Assembly (NCBI RefSeq): GCF_003171515.1
Contig: NC_089390.1
Coordinates: 3,782,001-3,846,000 of the forward strand
Length of the DNA stretch: 64,000 nucleotides
DNA from: Pyrenophora tritici-repentis
Lineage: Eukaryota; Ascomycota; Dothideomycetes; Pleosporales; Pleosporaceae
Reading direction: 5' to 3'
Shown here: positions 42,591-55,502 of the stretch, one piece after another
Layout: each line of letters begins with the position of its first letter
How positions within the stretch are numbered: position 1 is the first letter of the stretch
Made by a program: the position numbers and the translations under genes
Notes under the pieces: model-generated
What the model saw: only the letters and a program-made list of their open reading frames with translations
The model's database searches: none
What the model was told of the DNA's origin: nothing

Positions 42591-44525
42591 GGGTGAGGGC
42601 ACCGTTGAACGTCAGAACGTGACTCGCTACAGCTACCGGGTTGGAGCGCGCCCGTGTCCGGGTAAACGGTGATCGGAAGGCTATCACACTCGAGTCACGG
42701 ACGAACGCCCAACCGGATGTGTTGCACCATTGATGGGCGGTGGCGCCAGCAGTCGCGACGCCGCGGCCACGACTGATATGGCTAGTTGGGCAAAAGTGAA
42801 TCCATAGATGAATATGAGCGCCTTGCAACGAATTGAGTGTTTGTTTAACCATGGACGAAAAATGAGTTTTCAGTGTGTAACAATCCAGACATGGTTCGCC
42901 TGTATTGCCAATCTTAATAGACCCACCAAGGTTTGGGAAGAACGCCGGGCCAGGGTGGTGCCATGATCAGCATCCAAGAGCGGTCTTATCCGAGCAGCAG
43001 GATGCGACAAATGGAGGGAAGAGGCTATGTATGCGATGGCATCCTGAAGCCGAAACAACAATGAGTCAGTATGCAAGGTAGACGACGACGGCATGAGAGC
43101 TGACGTCTGTACGGGCAAGTGATGAAACCCGCGACAGGTGGTGGCAGCTGGCTCGGCCCCGGGGCAGCTGTCAGCGCACGGTGATGAGCACACATGGCTG
43201 CAGAGGTCTGCATGGTGGATTCTCGGGAAACTCGCACGGCTCGCAGCAGATCAGGCGCAGGCGTCGGTTCCATTGATCTGTGCCAAGGCGACGTGCGTAT
43301 CCCTTTTCGGACAAGACTATGTTGTCGCGACGACGCGCCGTGGGGAGGCCGATTTGATTTCTTTTCACACGCAGAGCAGCAAAGTGTGTATTGAAGCGTG
43401 TTGAGAGTTCGGGGGGCGCAAACCTTGCGGAACTACTGCGGCGGCAGCAACGCGACGTCTTGTACATACTTACTCTGTGGTATTATGTGAGGAGCTTCCA
43501 TGTGGAGTTTGTTTATGCAGAGCGGGTAGCGTAACCCTGACGGTCCGAGGAGCAGCCTTATGAGTACTGTAACTTGAGTTAAGCGCTACGCGGCGCGTCT
43601 TCCTCCAACACCTCCTATCGCGACGGCAGCCATGGCTTTGTCCGCTCGCACACATCCACGCTCAGCTACTGTAGGTGTGGAAAGTCATGATTCGTCTCGC
43701 ATAGGGACACCCAACGGCTTGGAACCCATAACCCAAGCGCAAGCCCCCACAATGGTGCTACGACCAGGTCAGCCAGAGAACAGACATCCGGCTCCAGACA
43801 GCGTTTAAACCACCTTTGCGTGTCAGTGCTGCATCTGGTCATCCGTACCGTATACATGCCTTTCCTTTTCGTGCTATTTAACTTCTTGGAGGCGTTCCTC
43901 GCGTATCCTATCGTCCAGTAGTCGATGGATTGACTGGTAACTAACATGGCAATCTTAAAATTAAACACCGTCCAAGGACCGGACCACACCAATCGCAGTA
44001 TGGATGACCCCGAAAAAGCACGCCGTTTCTGGCGCCGCGAGATCCGTGGCCCAGCTCCCTCGTCATTGCAGGATCAGGGCCGTGCCTGCTAAGCCCCTCG
44101 CTTTTTGCACCTCGCGGGACCTGTGTCGATCTCGTATCAGGGCCCTGGCGCCCGATGTCGACGGCCTGTCGTCTGGTATATGCACCCTTCGTGACCCATT
44201 CAACTCGACGTTTGCTGCATTCCTTCAAGCATCTTCTGCATCAATTACTGGCCCTTGTGCCGACGACACTCCTTTCTATTCGCGCGTTACACAATTGGTA
44301 ATTTGTCACTGCTCTTCCACCCACTCCAACTCTACTAGTCGTTCTTTCTGTATTTCTTTGTGCGCCTATCTATCGCCACCCTTCCAGAACTCGCGCCTTC
44401 CCGCCCAAGTGTTTTTTTGCCAGGACCATATCTCTCCTTCGCCAAACACAGTAATCGTAATATTCCCTTCCATGGCACTTGTCCACCACCACCACCACTA
44501 GGAACACCTTCTCTCCACCTTCGCC
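42591..44525. other. Gene-poor 1.9-kb stretch
   Basis: No credible gene. Overlapping short frames exist on both strands without family resemblance. The last few hundred bases are pyrimidine-rich (44280-44520) and probably form the promoter and leader of the DUF4203 gene. I see no tRNA or transposon end. Confidence 0.45.
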
Positions 44526-47500
44526 ATGCGCTTCTCTTACCGTTGTCTCGTTGTCTTGCTCGTCCTTGCTCTATGTCTGCAATTAGCAACCGCAGCTCCC
44601 CATGCTGCCGTTCGTCGCCAGGACGAGCCCCCTGCTGAAGAAACGCCCGCCCCAATCCAGGGCACCGCGTCTCAGCAACCTGCACCAACTCCCTCCACAT
44701 CTGCAGTACCCTCATCGCGCATTGAGTCTGATGCCCCGTCGTCGACACCTGCTTCATCAGTGAAGCCTTCAGAAGCACCTTCCACTAACACCAATGCGCC
44801 TTCCACACCTGCTTCTGGCGTACCATCGCCAACAAGCTCTACCTGTGAGTCATCCCGCGCTAGCTACAACGACAGTAAACTGACCAAGTAATACAGCTCC
44901 GGTTTCTGGTAACCCTCTACCAATTGTTCCCACTCTTACCCCCGCAATGGGCATCACTGGCGTAATTTTACTGCTTAGCGGCTTAGCATATGCCATTATT
45001 GGCATCAAAAAGAAGATGTATGTGCACCACCAACCTTCTTTGCACGTCATCTAACTCAAGGCAGGGTATATGTCTTCGGATCTGCTGCCTACCTGACAGC
45101 TCTTGCCGTCACCGTGTTGGTGGTTTACCTGATGAACGCACCCGTCTCCAATGCGGTCCAGGGTGCTTTTTTCATTGCAGCATTCTTTACCGGTGTCATT
45201 TTCGGTATCCTATCGCTAGTCTTTGCAGACATCAGTGAAGGTTTTGGCTGCTTGCTTGGTGGTTTCTGCCTAAGCATGTGGTTCCTCAGTCTCAAAGAGG
45301 GAGGCTTGATCAGTTCCAGCACCGGTCGGGCAATCTTCATTGGATGTATGACTGCTGGTGGCTACTCGCTGTCTTTCAGTCACTACACCCGCAACTACGG
45401 TCTAATTGCATCCATCGCATTCTCAGGCGCCACTGCTACCATACTCGGTATAGACTGTTTGGCTGGCTCAGGCTGGAAGGAATTTTGGCTGTACATCTGG
45501 AGTGAGTGCAGAAACCACGTCCATATGACGATTACTAACTCTTGCAGACCTCAACGACAACATATTCCCATTGAACACAACCACTTACCCATTAACCAAA
45601 AACATCAAGGCCGAACTAGCTGGTGTAGTCATCATCGCCCTTGCTGGCATCGTCTCCCAGATGCGGGTCTGGAAAATAGTCAAGGAGCATCGCACCAAGA
45701 CAGCTGCCCAGCAACTGGAAAGGCAACAGGATCTTGACCGTGAAGAGGAGGAACGAGGCCGCAAGGTCGAGGATAACTTCCAGAAAGAACGTGCTCAATG
45801 GGAAGCCGCATATGGTAATGGGCCGAACCCAGAAGATTCAAGCAGTCAATCTTCCCTTGAAAGCCCCAAGGTCTCCGCTATCGTCCAAGAGAAAGAAGTG
45901 CCTCGCAACGACAGCATGGAAATGCTCGCAAGCCCGAGGAAGGGAATCAAGAAGCTCGGTGGGAACAAGAAGCAATCAGGCACCACTGTCACAGTTAACG
46001 TTCTCAACGATGATGCCATTCAGCAAATCGACGCAGAAGGCAACCCGACCACGAACGAACATGGCGATGCGGTCTCTGGATCTCGCAGCGATGGAACTAC
46101 CTCCCCTGCATCTGATGGTGTGCCACGGCCGATGCTTACCAAAAGAAGCAGTCTTCGCCCCTCGGTTCCTCCGCCACCCCCTTCGGTTGTACCACTCCCT
46201 TTCAAAGTTCCAAATGAAGACGATTCGCTTAGCAACGATGACAACATGTCTGTCTCGGCCGTACCCGACAGTGAGACTGGCTCCAGCGAGGCGAGGCGTA
46301 TGTCGAAGCGCATTTCCGACGTGTCTGCCATGAGGCAACGTATCTCGTACGACATCGGAGCGCGCCAAGCCGCTATGACCGGAGCTCGTGATGTTGAGGA
46401 TGATCGTGCATCCTCAGTCGCCGCCACTCTGGATGATGACCTTGATGTACTGTCTGCACGCGAGCTATCTCCACCGCAATCCCCTATTGGTACCGGGCGC
46501 GACGAGCTAGCCTCCGAGGGCATTGCCAGACAAGATTCGGATACCGTACCAAGCGAAGCCTCGTCGGATGTTGCACAGGATGAGCGAAAACTTCCACAAG
46601 CTGCGGTATCTCGTCAATCCCTCACTATCAGTACCGACCCCAAGAATCTTATTTCCAGTTCAGAGGCAAGCAGCGTGTACAAGAAGTCCAAGACTTCCGG
46701 TTCGGTCGCTCAATCCCAGGGCTCACAGACAGAGCAAGGTGGATCCCAATTCGGCAGTCTGAAGGATGGTCTCCTGCCACAAAGATTGTCCAAAGTAGCC
46801 TTGTCCTACCGCACAAACGAATGGGCCAAGCATCTCGAGTCTGCCGAAAAGCCCGACTATGAAGACACGTTCATGCCTTCATCGCCTGGAGTGATGCTCG
46901 CAAACGGATCGGAAGAACTACCTGCGCCGATCAGTGATGAGCTAGCAGCACCGCTCGTTGCCAACAGGCGTGACTCGAGGTCGTCCGCCGGTAGCAAGAA
47001 GAGAAGCAGCAGCCACGGTCTTCAGAGGAATTCTTCGCAGACTTCGCTTGCCCGCCGCATGTCGTACACACAATCACCGCCAGTTGGCTCTCTTTCTCGA
47101 TCTAGCTCTGCTACCAGGCTCGATGTTCTCTCCCCTCTTCCTTCCAACACACTTCTCAGCAAACGTGAGAGTCTGATCAAGAACCGAGCGTCTTCTCTAA
47201 CGCTAACACGTTCCTCTTCGGCGCTAGCGGATCGGGGCGACGAAGAAAACATGACACTAGCACAACGCCGCCAATTGCTCCAACAGCAACCTATTGAGTC
47301 CCCCCTAACATCGCCGAGGAAAGCGCCACCTTCGACAGGGCAAAAGTGGCAGTCGAAGCCATGGGCGGTCAAGGGTGCGCCAGCAGGCTTTGACTCACAT
47401 CAACCCAGGCGTACGAGCAATTCTCAGTCCGACCAGAGGCGAGAGCAACTGTACTCTGGCTGGCGCGATAACATGCGCGATGCTACGCCTTCGCAGCCAA

Positions 47501-47697
47501 CAGTTAACCTTGCCGAACAGCAGCGCATTGCACTGATGAACGAGAAGAGACAGAAGGAGATGGAGAAGCAGCAGCGCGAGCTTATGCAGCAACAGCGGGC
47601 TAGCCAAATGGATAGCATGATGCGTAGCGGTCACATGATGGAGGCGCATCGCGAGGCAATGAGGAAGTTGCAGGCGAATGCTAACAAGCATGCTTGA
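44526..47697 (+). CDS. DUF4203 / TMEM198-TM7SF3-like multipass membrane protein
   Basis: Exons 44526-44844, 44897-45017, 45065-45501, 45548-47697 encode 1,008 residues. A signal peptide (MRFSYRCLVVLLVLALCLQL) leads a Ser/Thr/Pro-rich, probably O-glycosylated lumenal region. Seven hydrophobic segments follow: around GITGVILLLSGLAYAIIG, YLTALAVTVLVVYLM, GAFFIAAFFTGVIFGILSLV, CLLGGFCLSMWFLSL, AIFIGCMTAGGYSLSF, LIASIAFSGATATILGI and ELAGVVIIALAGIV. This is the DUF4203 arrangement. A ~690-residue cytosolic tail is charged and Ser-rich, starting with a helical stretch (AAQQLERQQDLDREEEERGR), and ends in Gln/Met-rich coiled coil (EMEKQQRELMQQQRASQMDS). Function in fungi is unknown; a plasma-membrane or vacuolar location is inference. 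Confidence 0.88.
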
Positions 47698-49521
47698 TTA
47701 TAACATTTGATGAAAAAAGGTCATGTCCCAATGTAAATATATGGCAGGACGATGGCAACGGGTTCAAGGTCACGGACCTGAAATGGATGAGGGATGGATT
47801 TCTATGTATATATACCTTTTCATATTTGGGGATGATTCACTTCTGGCCTGTCGTGTAGAAAGACAGAGCGTATGTTATAGCCCAATAGGAATAGCACGCT
47901 TATGAAGTGATATACAGTATCATGACGATATAACGCACGCAATGATGATGATCAGCAGTGTTGATGAGGGGGTTCGATGAGCATGGACTTGCTTGGCTGA
48001 CTATAGCAGAAAACGTGTGATGATAATGGGCGTCTTTCCAAAGGATTGGTTGCTGTCTAGGTATATGTCGGCCATGTTTTTCGTGTGCAGGAAAATGAGG
48101 CTTGAGGGTCAAGGGGACGGTGGGGCGCAGCGGCGCAGCCACCGTGTCTCGCATCACACATGGCATGCAGCAGGTCAACAAGAGGCACAGCCCAGTATGA
48201 CGCGATTTGCACAGATTGTCACTGACGTGATTGATGTGCAGTCTGTAAGTAGCATCGTCGGAACAAAATGGGGCAAAAAGGGGCAAGTGGTACGAGCTAG
48301 CGGTACAAGCGAAGGGGAATTATTCTAGCACTAGGGCGCAGAACACGGACGAACATGTCTCTTTTGAAGCTTGGTGCAGGCCAGTTGGATCCGACAGGCC
48401 GGGCTTGGGAACTAGGACGGGGTATTGGCGGGTTAAAAGGACAGAAGGAAGGGTGAGGGCGTGATGGTGTGGGTAGGTGAGGCGGGTGAGATTGTGAGAT
48501 TTCATCATGATCGGAACAGGGCGGACACACGTCGATATTATGGGGAAGATTTGCGACGTGATGAGCATAATAACGCCAGGTACGTGGGCGATGAGATGAT
48601 GGTCGAGGGAAATTGGAGATTTTCACACGTGAGTTTGGCCATGTCTGACGGTGCTGCTGCTATGTAGCGTAGTGACGGAGGTCTTGCATGCACCACGATG
48701 GTTACGTGCAGCGGCGGCGGGGCAGAGCCGAGAGGAGTGATTAGTCAGGGTTGGATACGTGCTGAGAATAGAATTTCTTTTCCATTTGGCTAGAGAAGAA
48801 CAATATGCGTGGGCGTCGGTGGGAGGTGGTGAAACATCGGCCGAGCAGTCGTCAGGATTACAATGGGAGGGATTAGAGAGAGGTGTTGAAGAGGACAGGC
48901 AGGACGTCGAGTTTGTTGGTCCTAGGTACTTACTTAGGTAGCTGGTCGAGCAGAAGGGTGGTGGTGCTGCTACTGCTCATTGCCGACGGGCTTAATGCAG
49001 GCACAGGCACACATGACGGAGGCGTTGCAGGGGTCGCAGGGCAGCGCTCGATCCAATGTTGCGCCGGGGAACATGGGAATTGGCCATGGCCTGGCAAGCC
49101 TGCTGGGGGCGCTTTTTGGGGAGCATGCCTGTGCCCCAGTCTCGCCGTACGGGCAAGGTGCAAGCCTTCCTGACCAAGTGTGATTTTGTACAAGAAGAAC
49201 AAATGTCCCGGACTCCCCCTTCTACCAGAGTTTTGCGACGCGTCTGTTGTAACTTTAACTTTATTGCTACTGCCAAACAAGACGCGTGAGAAAGCGACTC
49301 AGTGTCTGTCGGCTACCCAGGCCAGCCATAACCACCCTTTTTGCCAGCGAAGCCCCAACCACGCCTTCACTTCCAGCCGCCGCAGTCCAACTCTCGACCC
49401 ATCTCTCGACACTGGTTGCAAGCACAGCTCGACAACCTTCGCGGCGCCTACGTCACCGGGACAACGGTTGACAACTTCCCTCGCGGCTGTCGCTGCAGGT
49501 CGAATGTGCGCGGCCTAGAGC
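47698..49521. other. Gene-poor 1.8-kb stretch
   Basis: Holds the 3' UTR of the DUF4203 gene and the upstream region of ERF4. Open frames are random-looking on both strands. No RNA, repeat or mobile element is supported. Confidence 0.45.
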
Positions 49522-50946
49522 ATGGACCAATCTGGGCCGACAAGCCCGAATTCCCTTCGACCTTCACCTCACTCACAGTCACCACGACGACTCCACGCTC
49601 GCCCCCCGCTGCTTACACGCCGGCTCCTGCGTCGCCAGTGCAGCCCGTCCGCTGGTCACTGACGAACCGCATCTTCAGCCTCAACTTGCGCTCGCTGTAC
49701 CAGGGCCCGCCGCGCCAGCCCGCCTCGCGTCTTTGGAACCCCGTGAATTCGTCTCCGCGTGCCCTCCAGATCGAGAACCCCTCGCCGCCACCACCGCTCC
49801 AGCCGCCTGCAGCAGCGTCTGTAGCCGCAGTTGCACCACCACCCCAACCTGCCCCGCGCGAGGAGTACTACCCTAATCTGCCCATTGAGCGCGACTTTGG
49901 CGCCAGAGACCAAACCCGTGACGAGTATCCTCTTCTGACCCTGCCTGAGCGCCGCCTCAGTCGTCACAGTCCGGTGCCGAGCTCTCTTGTTGTAGAACGT
50001 TCCACTGCCGAGGACAGTGTCTGCATCAGTGGTCGCACCAGCATCGGCCTCCCGCGCGACCGAAGGAGTCAGCCACCTACACCGCGCTTCGCAATGGCTT
50101 CTACCCAGGATGCCCGCGACAGTGCCTCGCCCGTCCAGCACAACGACAAGGACGTCGAGGCCGGTCGCAACCAGCAGTCGGCCGTGTCTCGCGTCTCCTT
50201 ACCCACGTCGCAACGCTCCTCAATGGGCTCCCACGATGATCAAGGGGACGACGACGACGGCGCATCAGAGTTTCCCTGGGGCCCCTCGCATCCGTGCTTC
50301 CCCCATCCGAACCCACATGTGCCACTTGACTCTGAGCTGTACAACACGACGCGCATCATCCGCATAAAGCGCGACTGGATGATGAAGGGCGACCTCGCTC
50401 CTACCTTTGCCAATCTCTACCCGGAGATCTTGGACCCACTAATCCTGGAAGACGACTTCCGCACACTTATCAAACATATTAATGACACGCTGATTGCCGC
50501 CTTTGACCCCTTCACCTTCCGTGCCTGTCTCGACACCGTCATGGGCGTTGCCACTTTTTGGCTATGGGAGGATGCGGGGCTGACAGGCGTAAAAAAGCAA
50601 TTAGTCGCACTGGAACGATGGATCGAGGATTGGAATCGGGACGTCGGTGTCAAGGAAGCCGTCAGGATCATTCCCCTGCGCCGGACAGGTTACTTGACTG
50701 TATGTATACCCATACATTGTGCCACATTATATCGCATTGCATTGAACTAACGTGTTTCTTTTCTAGCTCGACATTCAAATACCTGATCCTCACCTCGGCC
50801 CCGACACAGGCACGCGCCCTCAAACGCAAGAAGACCAAGTCATCCTTGACCAGCACCACCATCAAGGAGTACAATACCTACCGTACCCCATTACACCTAC
50901 TCTACAGGTTAATTCTCAACCCACATCTCTCGGAGCGCATTCATAG
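49522..50946 (+). CDS. ERF4: Ras palmitoyltransferase accessory subunit, ERF4 family
   Basis: Proposed exons 49522-49637, 49679-50699 and 50767-50946, 438 residues. The C-terminal half carries the Golgin A7/ERF4 domain (about 255-400): TRIIRIKRDWMMKGDLAPTF, FANLYPEILDPLILEDDFRT, LIKHINDTLIAAFDPFTFRA, and the TFWLWEDAGLTGVKKQL region. ERF4 partners the DHHC enzyme ERF2 at the ER/Golgi to palmitoylate Ras. The N-terminal half is Pro-rich and disordered. The last intron is secure: GTATGT donor, CTAAC branch, TTCTAG acceptor, and the reading continues as LDIQIPDPHLGPD. The 5' end is uncertain: the long frame has no ATG before 50094, so I propose ATG 49522 (MDQSGPTSPNSL) joined by a 41-nt intron that restores frame; its GTGCAG donor is weak. 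Confidence 0.82.
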
Positions 50947-53547
50947 CAAGCAAGCTTTCACGGATAAAGCTACGAATAAGAATGAACAACAAGAAGCAGA
51001 ACTAAACAGATACCGATACATATTTCAGGGTCACGACATGGGTACATTAGCGCGTATCTCTGCATTTACCATCATGCATTCATCATCAGCACAGGACGTT
51101 TTGGAGTTTTTTTTGGTTTCGAGTTCGAAATCGTCTGATTGGTTGCGGAATGTCTTCCGCTCTCTCTCCCTTTTCTTTTCTCTTTCTTTTGTTCAACTTC
51201 CTATTGGCTCTTATTATCCAACTGTTCCTCATGCGTGCTCCTGGACAAAGTTGTTTATAACGAATGTTTTTGGCGGTTCGGTTCATCAACTTAGACAAAT
51301 CATCTGAAGATCGCAGCGACGCACGCCACGCTACGCCTTTGAGGCATAATGTTTTGTTTTTTTCAGAATCTCACTTTCACGTCTTTGCGAAGACGGGCGG
51401 GGCTGAACTTTTTTTATACTCTACTTGAGAGCATTGGAGTCCGCTTTGATTGATACCCAGTTGCATCATGTTATATATCTTATTATACCGGCGGTGGTTG
51501 GTTGGTGGTGGCGGTGGTGCGTAATTCATCTTTTCTATATCATCAAATCGTTACTATGAATATCTTGACTGAAATTCTCTCTCAGGCGTAGTGTGCGTAC
51601 GTCATTATTCAGGGTCTAATTATTCAGGTAGCAGCGTCTCTTTCTTGATGTGCCGCTTTTTGCTTTGCTTTACGGCTGCTCATTAGTGGCCTCGTCAGCC
51701 CTATCTACGCACGCAGGGATTGTTTGTTTTTGGAGACTGGTGGGCTGAGTTGAGTCGGAAGCTGAGCATGAGTCGGTGTTGTTGGAATCTGAGTCGCAAA
51801 CTGAATCGCTGGGTAGCCGAGTGCACTTCATTTCTGTCGGATCGTGAGTATCGGTAGAGACGTCGGCTGCTTGACACTTCGGCCCGACTTCGGCCCACCT
51901 TGCGCAGAGCTTAGGTATACCTTCGTAGCAGCTATGTTCGTAGACAAGAAGAACAATCACCGAACAGAATGCATTACTAGTTATCGTTATTTCCCTTTAC
52001 GCACTTAGTGCAAAGCCAACCAACAATTTCAGTATTTTTCTTTCTCCGTCTGTTAGTGCCGTTGGCTCACCTTACTCACTGTGCAGTCACTCACTGCAAG
52101 CAGGGCTACCGTCGTTTTGACGTGTTGTTGTGAATTCCAACTCTTGAATCATGTGTTTCTGACTCGCGCTTCGCCTCAGCCTTGCGCCGCATTGATCTTG
52201 TTCATTTCGGTAATGCCGCAACACACGAATCAATCACCAACAACCTGGGTCTTGGGTTGGGGTACGACACGATATTGCGTCAGGTGTGTTGATTGCGGCT
52301 AGGTACGCCAAACGGAACGGAACGGAGTGTCGGCGAGTGTCAAGACGGACGGCGGGTGATCCTGGAGCAGGAGAGGGAATTATGCGCTGGGGAGGGGGGG
52401 TTTTTGAGTCGTACACTTGCGTGCTTACGTATGTAGGGATTTGACTCGCAATCGCACTGTCGTGTTGGTGACAATGAGAGAATTGGTAAGTTAAGATTCC
52501 CTCTGCAAGGTATACATGCTCGTCAAGTCGTCCATATCAGCCGGATAACATGGGCATGCAAACTGCTGTCTAATGTACAAAAATGTTCTTTGCAATACCT
52601 GAGTATGACTTCAAGCCTCAGCTCCAGCATCATCGCCCTCGCCCTCACTTTCCCCTACACCATCTTTCTACCCGCCAACACCCAATCCCAGTAATGATCC
52701 CATCCGCCCATCCCAGCAACACCGTAAACTCTATTGCTACTTCGGTCATCACCTGCATACCCACCCGTCCCAGTCCACGGAAAACTTACGCAATACGCCC
52801 CGCCCCGTTTTTCAACAACAAACCTGGTTCTTGGGTCCTGGCCTCGCGTTTCCTATCACGGGTGCCGCGTCGTGTTTCTAAATGGAGAGTTTTCGGGCAA
52901 GTAGAAGGGGTAAGTAGGTAGGCAAGGGTAGGGGTGATACGGGAGGTGTTGGTGTTTCAGGTATGGGCGCCGACTAGGGTAAGCGGGCTTGGCTGGGTAG
53001 GAGGTTGTGTAAGAGGTGTGTAAGGAGTGGGTAAGACTGGCGTAAGCAGAGGGTTGTTTAGGTGTGTGTAAGAGGTGTGTAAGCAGAGGATGTACTTAAG
53101 CAGGGTGTTGTTTGGTAGAGTGGGAGGTGAGGGTGTCTGGGAGGTATGTAAGCTAGGTAGGTAGGTACTTAGGCCAAGTGTCGTTCTTTCTAGGGGTATA
53201 TGTTCTTTGAATGAGATGAGGTTGGATTTGCTATCGAGTGTGGAGTTGTGTAATTACTTTTGAGGGCTGAGTTTTCCTATGGTATGGCAGAATGGGCGAC
53301 GAGAGTGATGGGTAAAAATATACAGAGGAAGCGGGTTGACCAATTTTTTTATCCGCTTCGTTGTTGGTATAGATTCCCATCTAAGACGGGGGTCTTTTGT
53401 ACGAATTGAGTACAGAATATTAGGCGATTAGTGTCTACTAGCTATACAACCGCTGTCTTCTCTATATATGTGCAAATCTAAATATGCTAACAAGATAAAC
53501 ATACCCGCACGCTATGCTGTGTGATTTCAACAACACCTCCAACTGCT
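50947..53547. other. Gene-poor 2.6-kb stretch with low-complexity tract
   Basis: Contains the ERF4 3' end on the left and the 3' end of the acyltransferase gene on the right. No supported gene; a Cys-rich open frame on the minus strand (51670-51960) is discussed as a finding. A purine-rich repetitive tract lies at about 52915-53170. Confidence 0.45.
52915..53170. repeat. Degenerate G/T-rich tandem repeat tract
   Basis: Many imperfect copies of GTGTGTAAGAGG / GTAAGCAGAGG-like words (for example 53010-53095) in a purine- and G/T-rich stretch without coding potential. Behaves like an eroded minisatellite. Confidence 0.55.
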
Positions 53548-55164
53548 TCACAACGCAAGGCCACTATTCCACCATGTATCCCCCCTATGCCATCGAGCAA
53601 ACCGCGCATTCCAGCACCACCATCCATCTCGCTCATCCGCACCTAGCCCCATCCCTCGCAGCAGTGATATTGGAACTGGTTCGAACAGCCACACACCGCC
53701 TTTTGCGAAATCGTCACAAAGCAAATGCGCAGTGTAGTAGAACCAGACATGGACATATAGAAACGTCCAGCTCTTCTTTATCCAAGCAGGTATCTTTTGG
53801 TCTAAGCCAGCAGACCTTGCGGATTCAGTAAGTGTGGTTTCTACGAATATGCCCACGGCTTGCAGGAGAAAGAAGGTCATTGATCCGGTGATTGGATGTG
53901 TTGGGCCTGCACATGTATATACTCCACTTGCATGTATGACGCCACTGAGGAAAAACGCGATGAATAACTGCAAAGCCTTTGCAGCTGGACTCTTTCTGTT
54001 CATACCGGTTGCCTCGATGATCTTGCGACTAGGCTCTGAAAAGGCAAAACGAAAGGTTTGGTGCCACCAGTTTCCCCACCAACCTGCGAGGCCTTGTTCT
54101 AGAACAATGCTGTAGGGACCCCAGGTAGGCGGGTGGCTCCAGATTTCTGCGCGTGCACCGAGGAAAGATGGGGTCAGGAGGCCACAGAGGATGAGGGGGG
54201 CGAGGGCAAAGATGGACTGTAGAGCGTACTGGATTCCAAACATGGTAAGGGCGGGGTGGTAAATATTCCGGAAGACCGGATTTTGAGGCAAATAGGTAGA
54301 AGGTGGTGCTCTGTCGATTTGACCCCAGAAATATGGATCGTACATCATAGCAGTCTTCAAGGCGTCCAGGATCATGTAGCCTTTGAAGACTTTCCATGCA
54401 TTGTCTTTTAGCAGTTTCTCCCTACTCGTATACAGTTTCATCTGTCCAGGGTGGGTTTTGTAGGAGTGCTTTGGGACCATGGAGCCAGAGTTTGCGCGGA
54501 GCTGTTCTTGGATGGGTTTAGGTGGCGGCGAGATATTCGAGTTACGGAAGTTCCAGCCTACTCCGCGGAAGCTAGAGAGGAGGTCCAGAACCCAGTCTAG
54601 CCGTTCGACGAAAGGCGTGAGGGGATAGGGTTGCCATGCAAATTCACCGTGGCGGTCTCGTGGGCCAGCGTGGCCATTGACAACGTCGGCTACTGCATCA
54701 TGTCGTGTATCCTTCACTTTCGACTCAGTGTTTCCATTAACTCTGGACCTGTCTTTCCGCAGGCGACTATCTGATCCGAAAACGCCCGTCGTTCTTTCGA
54801 TCCTCATGAAATCTGTCTGTGCATCATTGCACACGAGAATCGCGCCAAACCATATGACGCTCCATGCACAGAGTAGCCCAAGCACTAAAGCGGATACCAA
54901 CTCTCTCGCTCTTAGGTACGCAGTCGTATATGTCGCGAAGCTCGTGATCCAAGCGAATGCCAGATATCGACATTTCTTCAGCCATGGCCGATTTTCATGT
55001 GGAATCAAGAGGTAGATGATGACGCCTAGTGGCCCGAGCAATGCCCATGGGTAGAGAAATGGCTGATCCTCTCCGGACGCAATGGCCTCGTCGTAGTGCT
55101 GATGATAGTAGTCTATCACGTCATAGTGGGAGCGTGGCCACGAATCCGAAGGCTTGAACAACAT
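53548..55164 (-). CDS. Wax-synthase-domain (MBOAT-type) membrane acyltransferase
   Basis: A 538-residue single-exon protein with several hydrophobic segments (LGPLGVIIYLLIP; ALVLGLLCAWSVIWFGAILV; SIFALAPLILCGLLTP; FIAFFLSGVIHASGVY). Its C-terminal half matches the fungal wax synthase domain: GWWGNWWHQTFRFAFSEPSR, the putative catalytic His in FFLSGVIHASG, and the W-rich end. This family includes O-acetyltransferases of secondary metabolism and lipid acyltransferases; the acceptor cannot be predicted. The N-terminal motif DRHGEFAWQPYPLTPFVERL, then LDWVLDLLSSFRGVGWNFRN, is shared with those enzymes. No biosynthetic core gene is nearby, so involvement in a cluster is not suggested. It is divergent from DRG1 with 338 bp between starts. 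Confidence 0.9.
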   Translation of the reverse strand: MLFKPSDSWPRSHYDVIDYYHQHYDEAIASGEDQPFLYPWALLGPLGVIIYLLIPHENRPWLKKCRYLAFAWITSFATYTTAYLRARELVSALVLGLLCAWSVIWFGAILVCNDAQTDFMRIERTTGVFGSDSRLRKDRSRVNGNTESKVKDTRHDAVADVVNGHAGPRDRHGEFAWQPYPLTPFVERLDWVLDLLSSFRGVGWNFRNSNISPPPKPIQEQLRANSGSMVPKHSYKTHPGQMKLYTSREKLLKDNAWKVFKGYMILDALKTAMMYDPYFWGQIDRAPPSTYLPQNPVFRNIYHPALTMFGIQYALQSIFALAPLILCGLLTPSFLGARAEIWSHPPTWGPYSIVLEQGLAGWWGNWWHQTFRFAFSEPSRKIIEATGMNRKSPAAKALQLFIAFFLSGVIHASGVYTCAGPTHPITGSMTFFLLQAVGIFVETTLTESARSAGLDQKIPAWIKKSWTFLYVHVWFYYTAHLLCDDFAKGGVWLFEPVPISLLRGMGLGADERDGWWCWNARFARWHRGDTWWNSGLAL

Positions 55165-55502
55165 ATCAAGGAAACAAACAGAAGGCGACGCGAATGTAGA
55201 GAATGCAGAACATCAGGATAGGAAAGAGCATAAAGAGACACAAGACAATGAACGAGCGTAAGCGTGGCACAAAATGCTCACAGCTCTTACCCTAGCCAGT
55301 TCAGATGACGCACTGCATGTCGCATTCGCTAAGGAAAGTGCGCTAGGCCAGGAATAGGAGCGGCGCTGATGTGACGGCGCCGCAACACCAAACCTTCATA
55401 CCGTTGTGATATCGCAAGGTTACAGCCGCCGCGAGATATCTGTGCTTTTACTCACCCCAGCCACTCTCTTGCCGAGTCTACAGAAGAAGCCAAGCCGCCA
55501 AG
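55165..55502. promoter_or_regulatory. Divergent promoter region, acyltransferase / DRG1
   Basis: A 338-bp interval between two divergently transcribed start codons, so both promoters must lie here. No specific element is claimed. Confidence 0.55.

Noticed and set aside
24584..55164. Secondary-metabolite cluster involving the GMC oxidoreductase and wax-synthase-like acyltransferase
   Set aside because: They are about 27 kb apart, separated by housekeeping genes, and no polyketide, peptide or terpene core enzyme is present.
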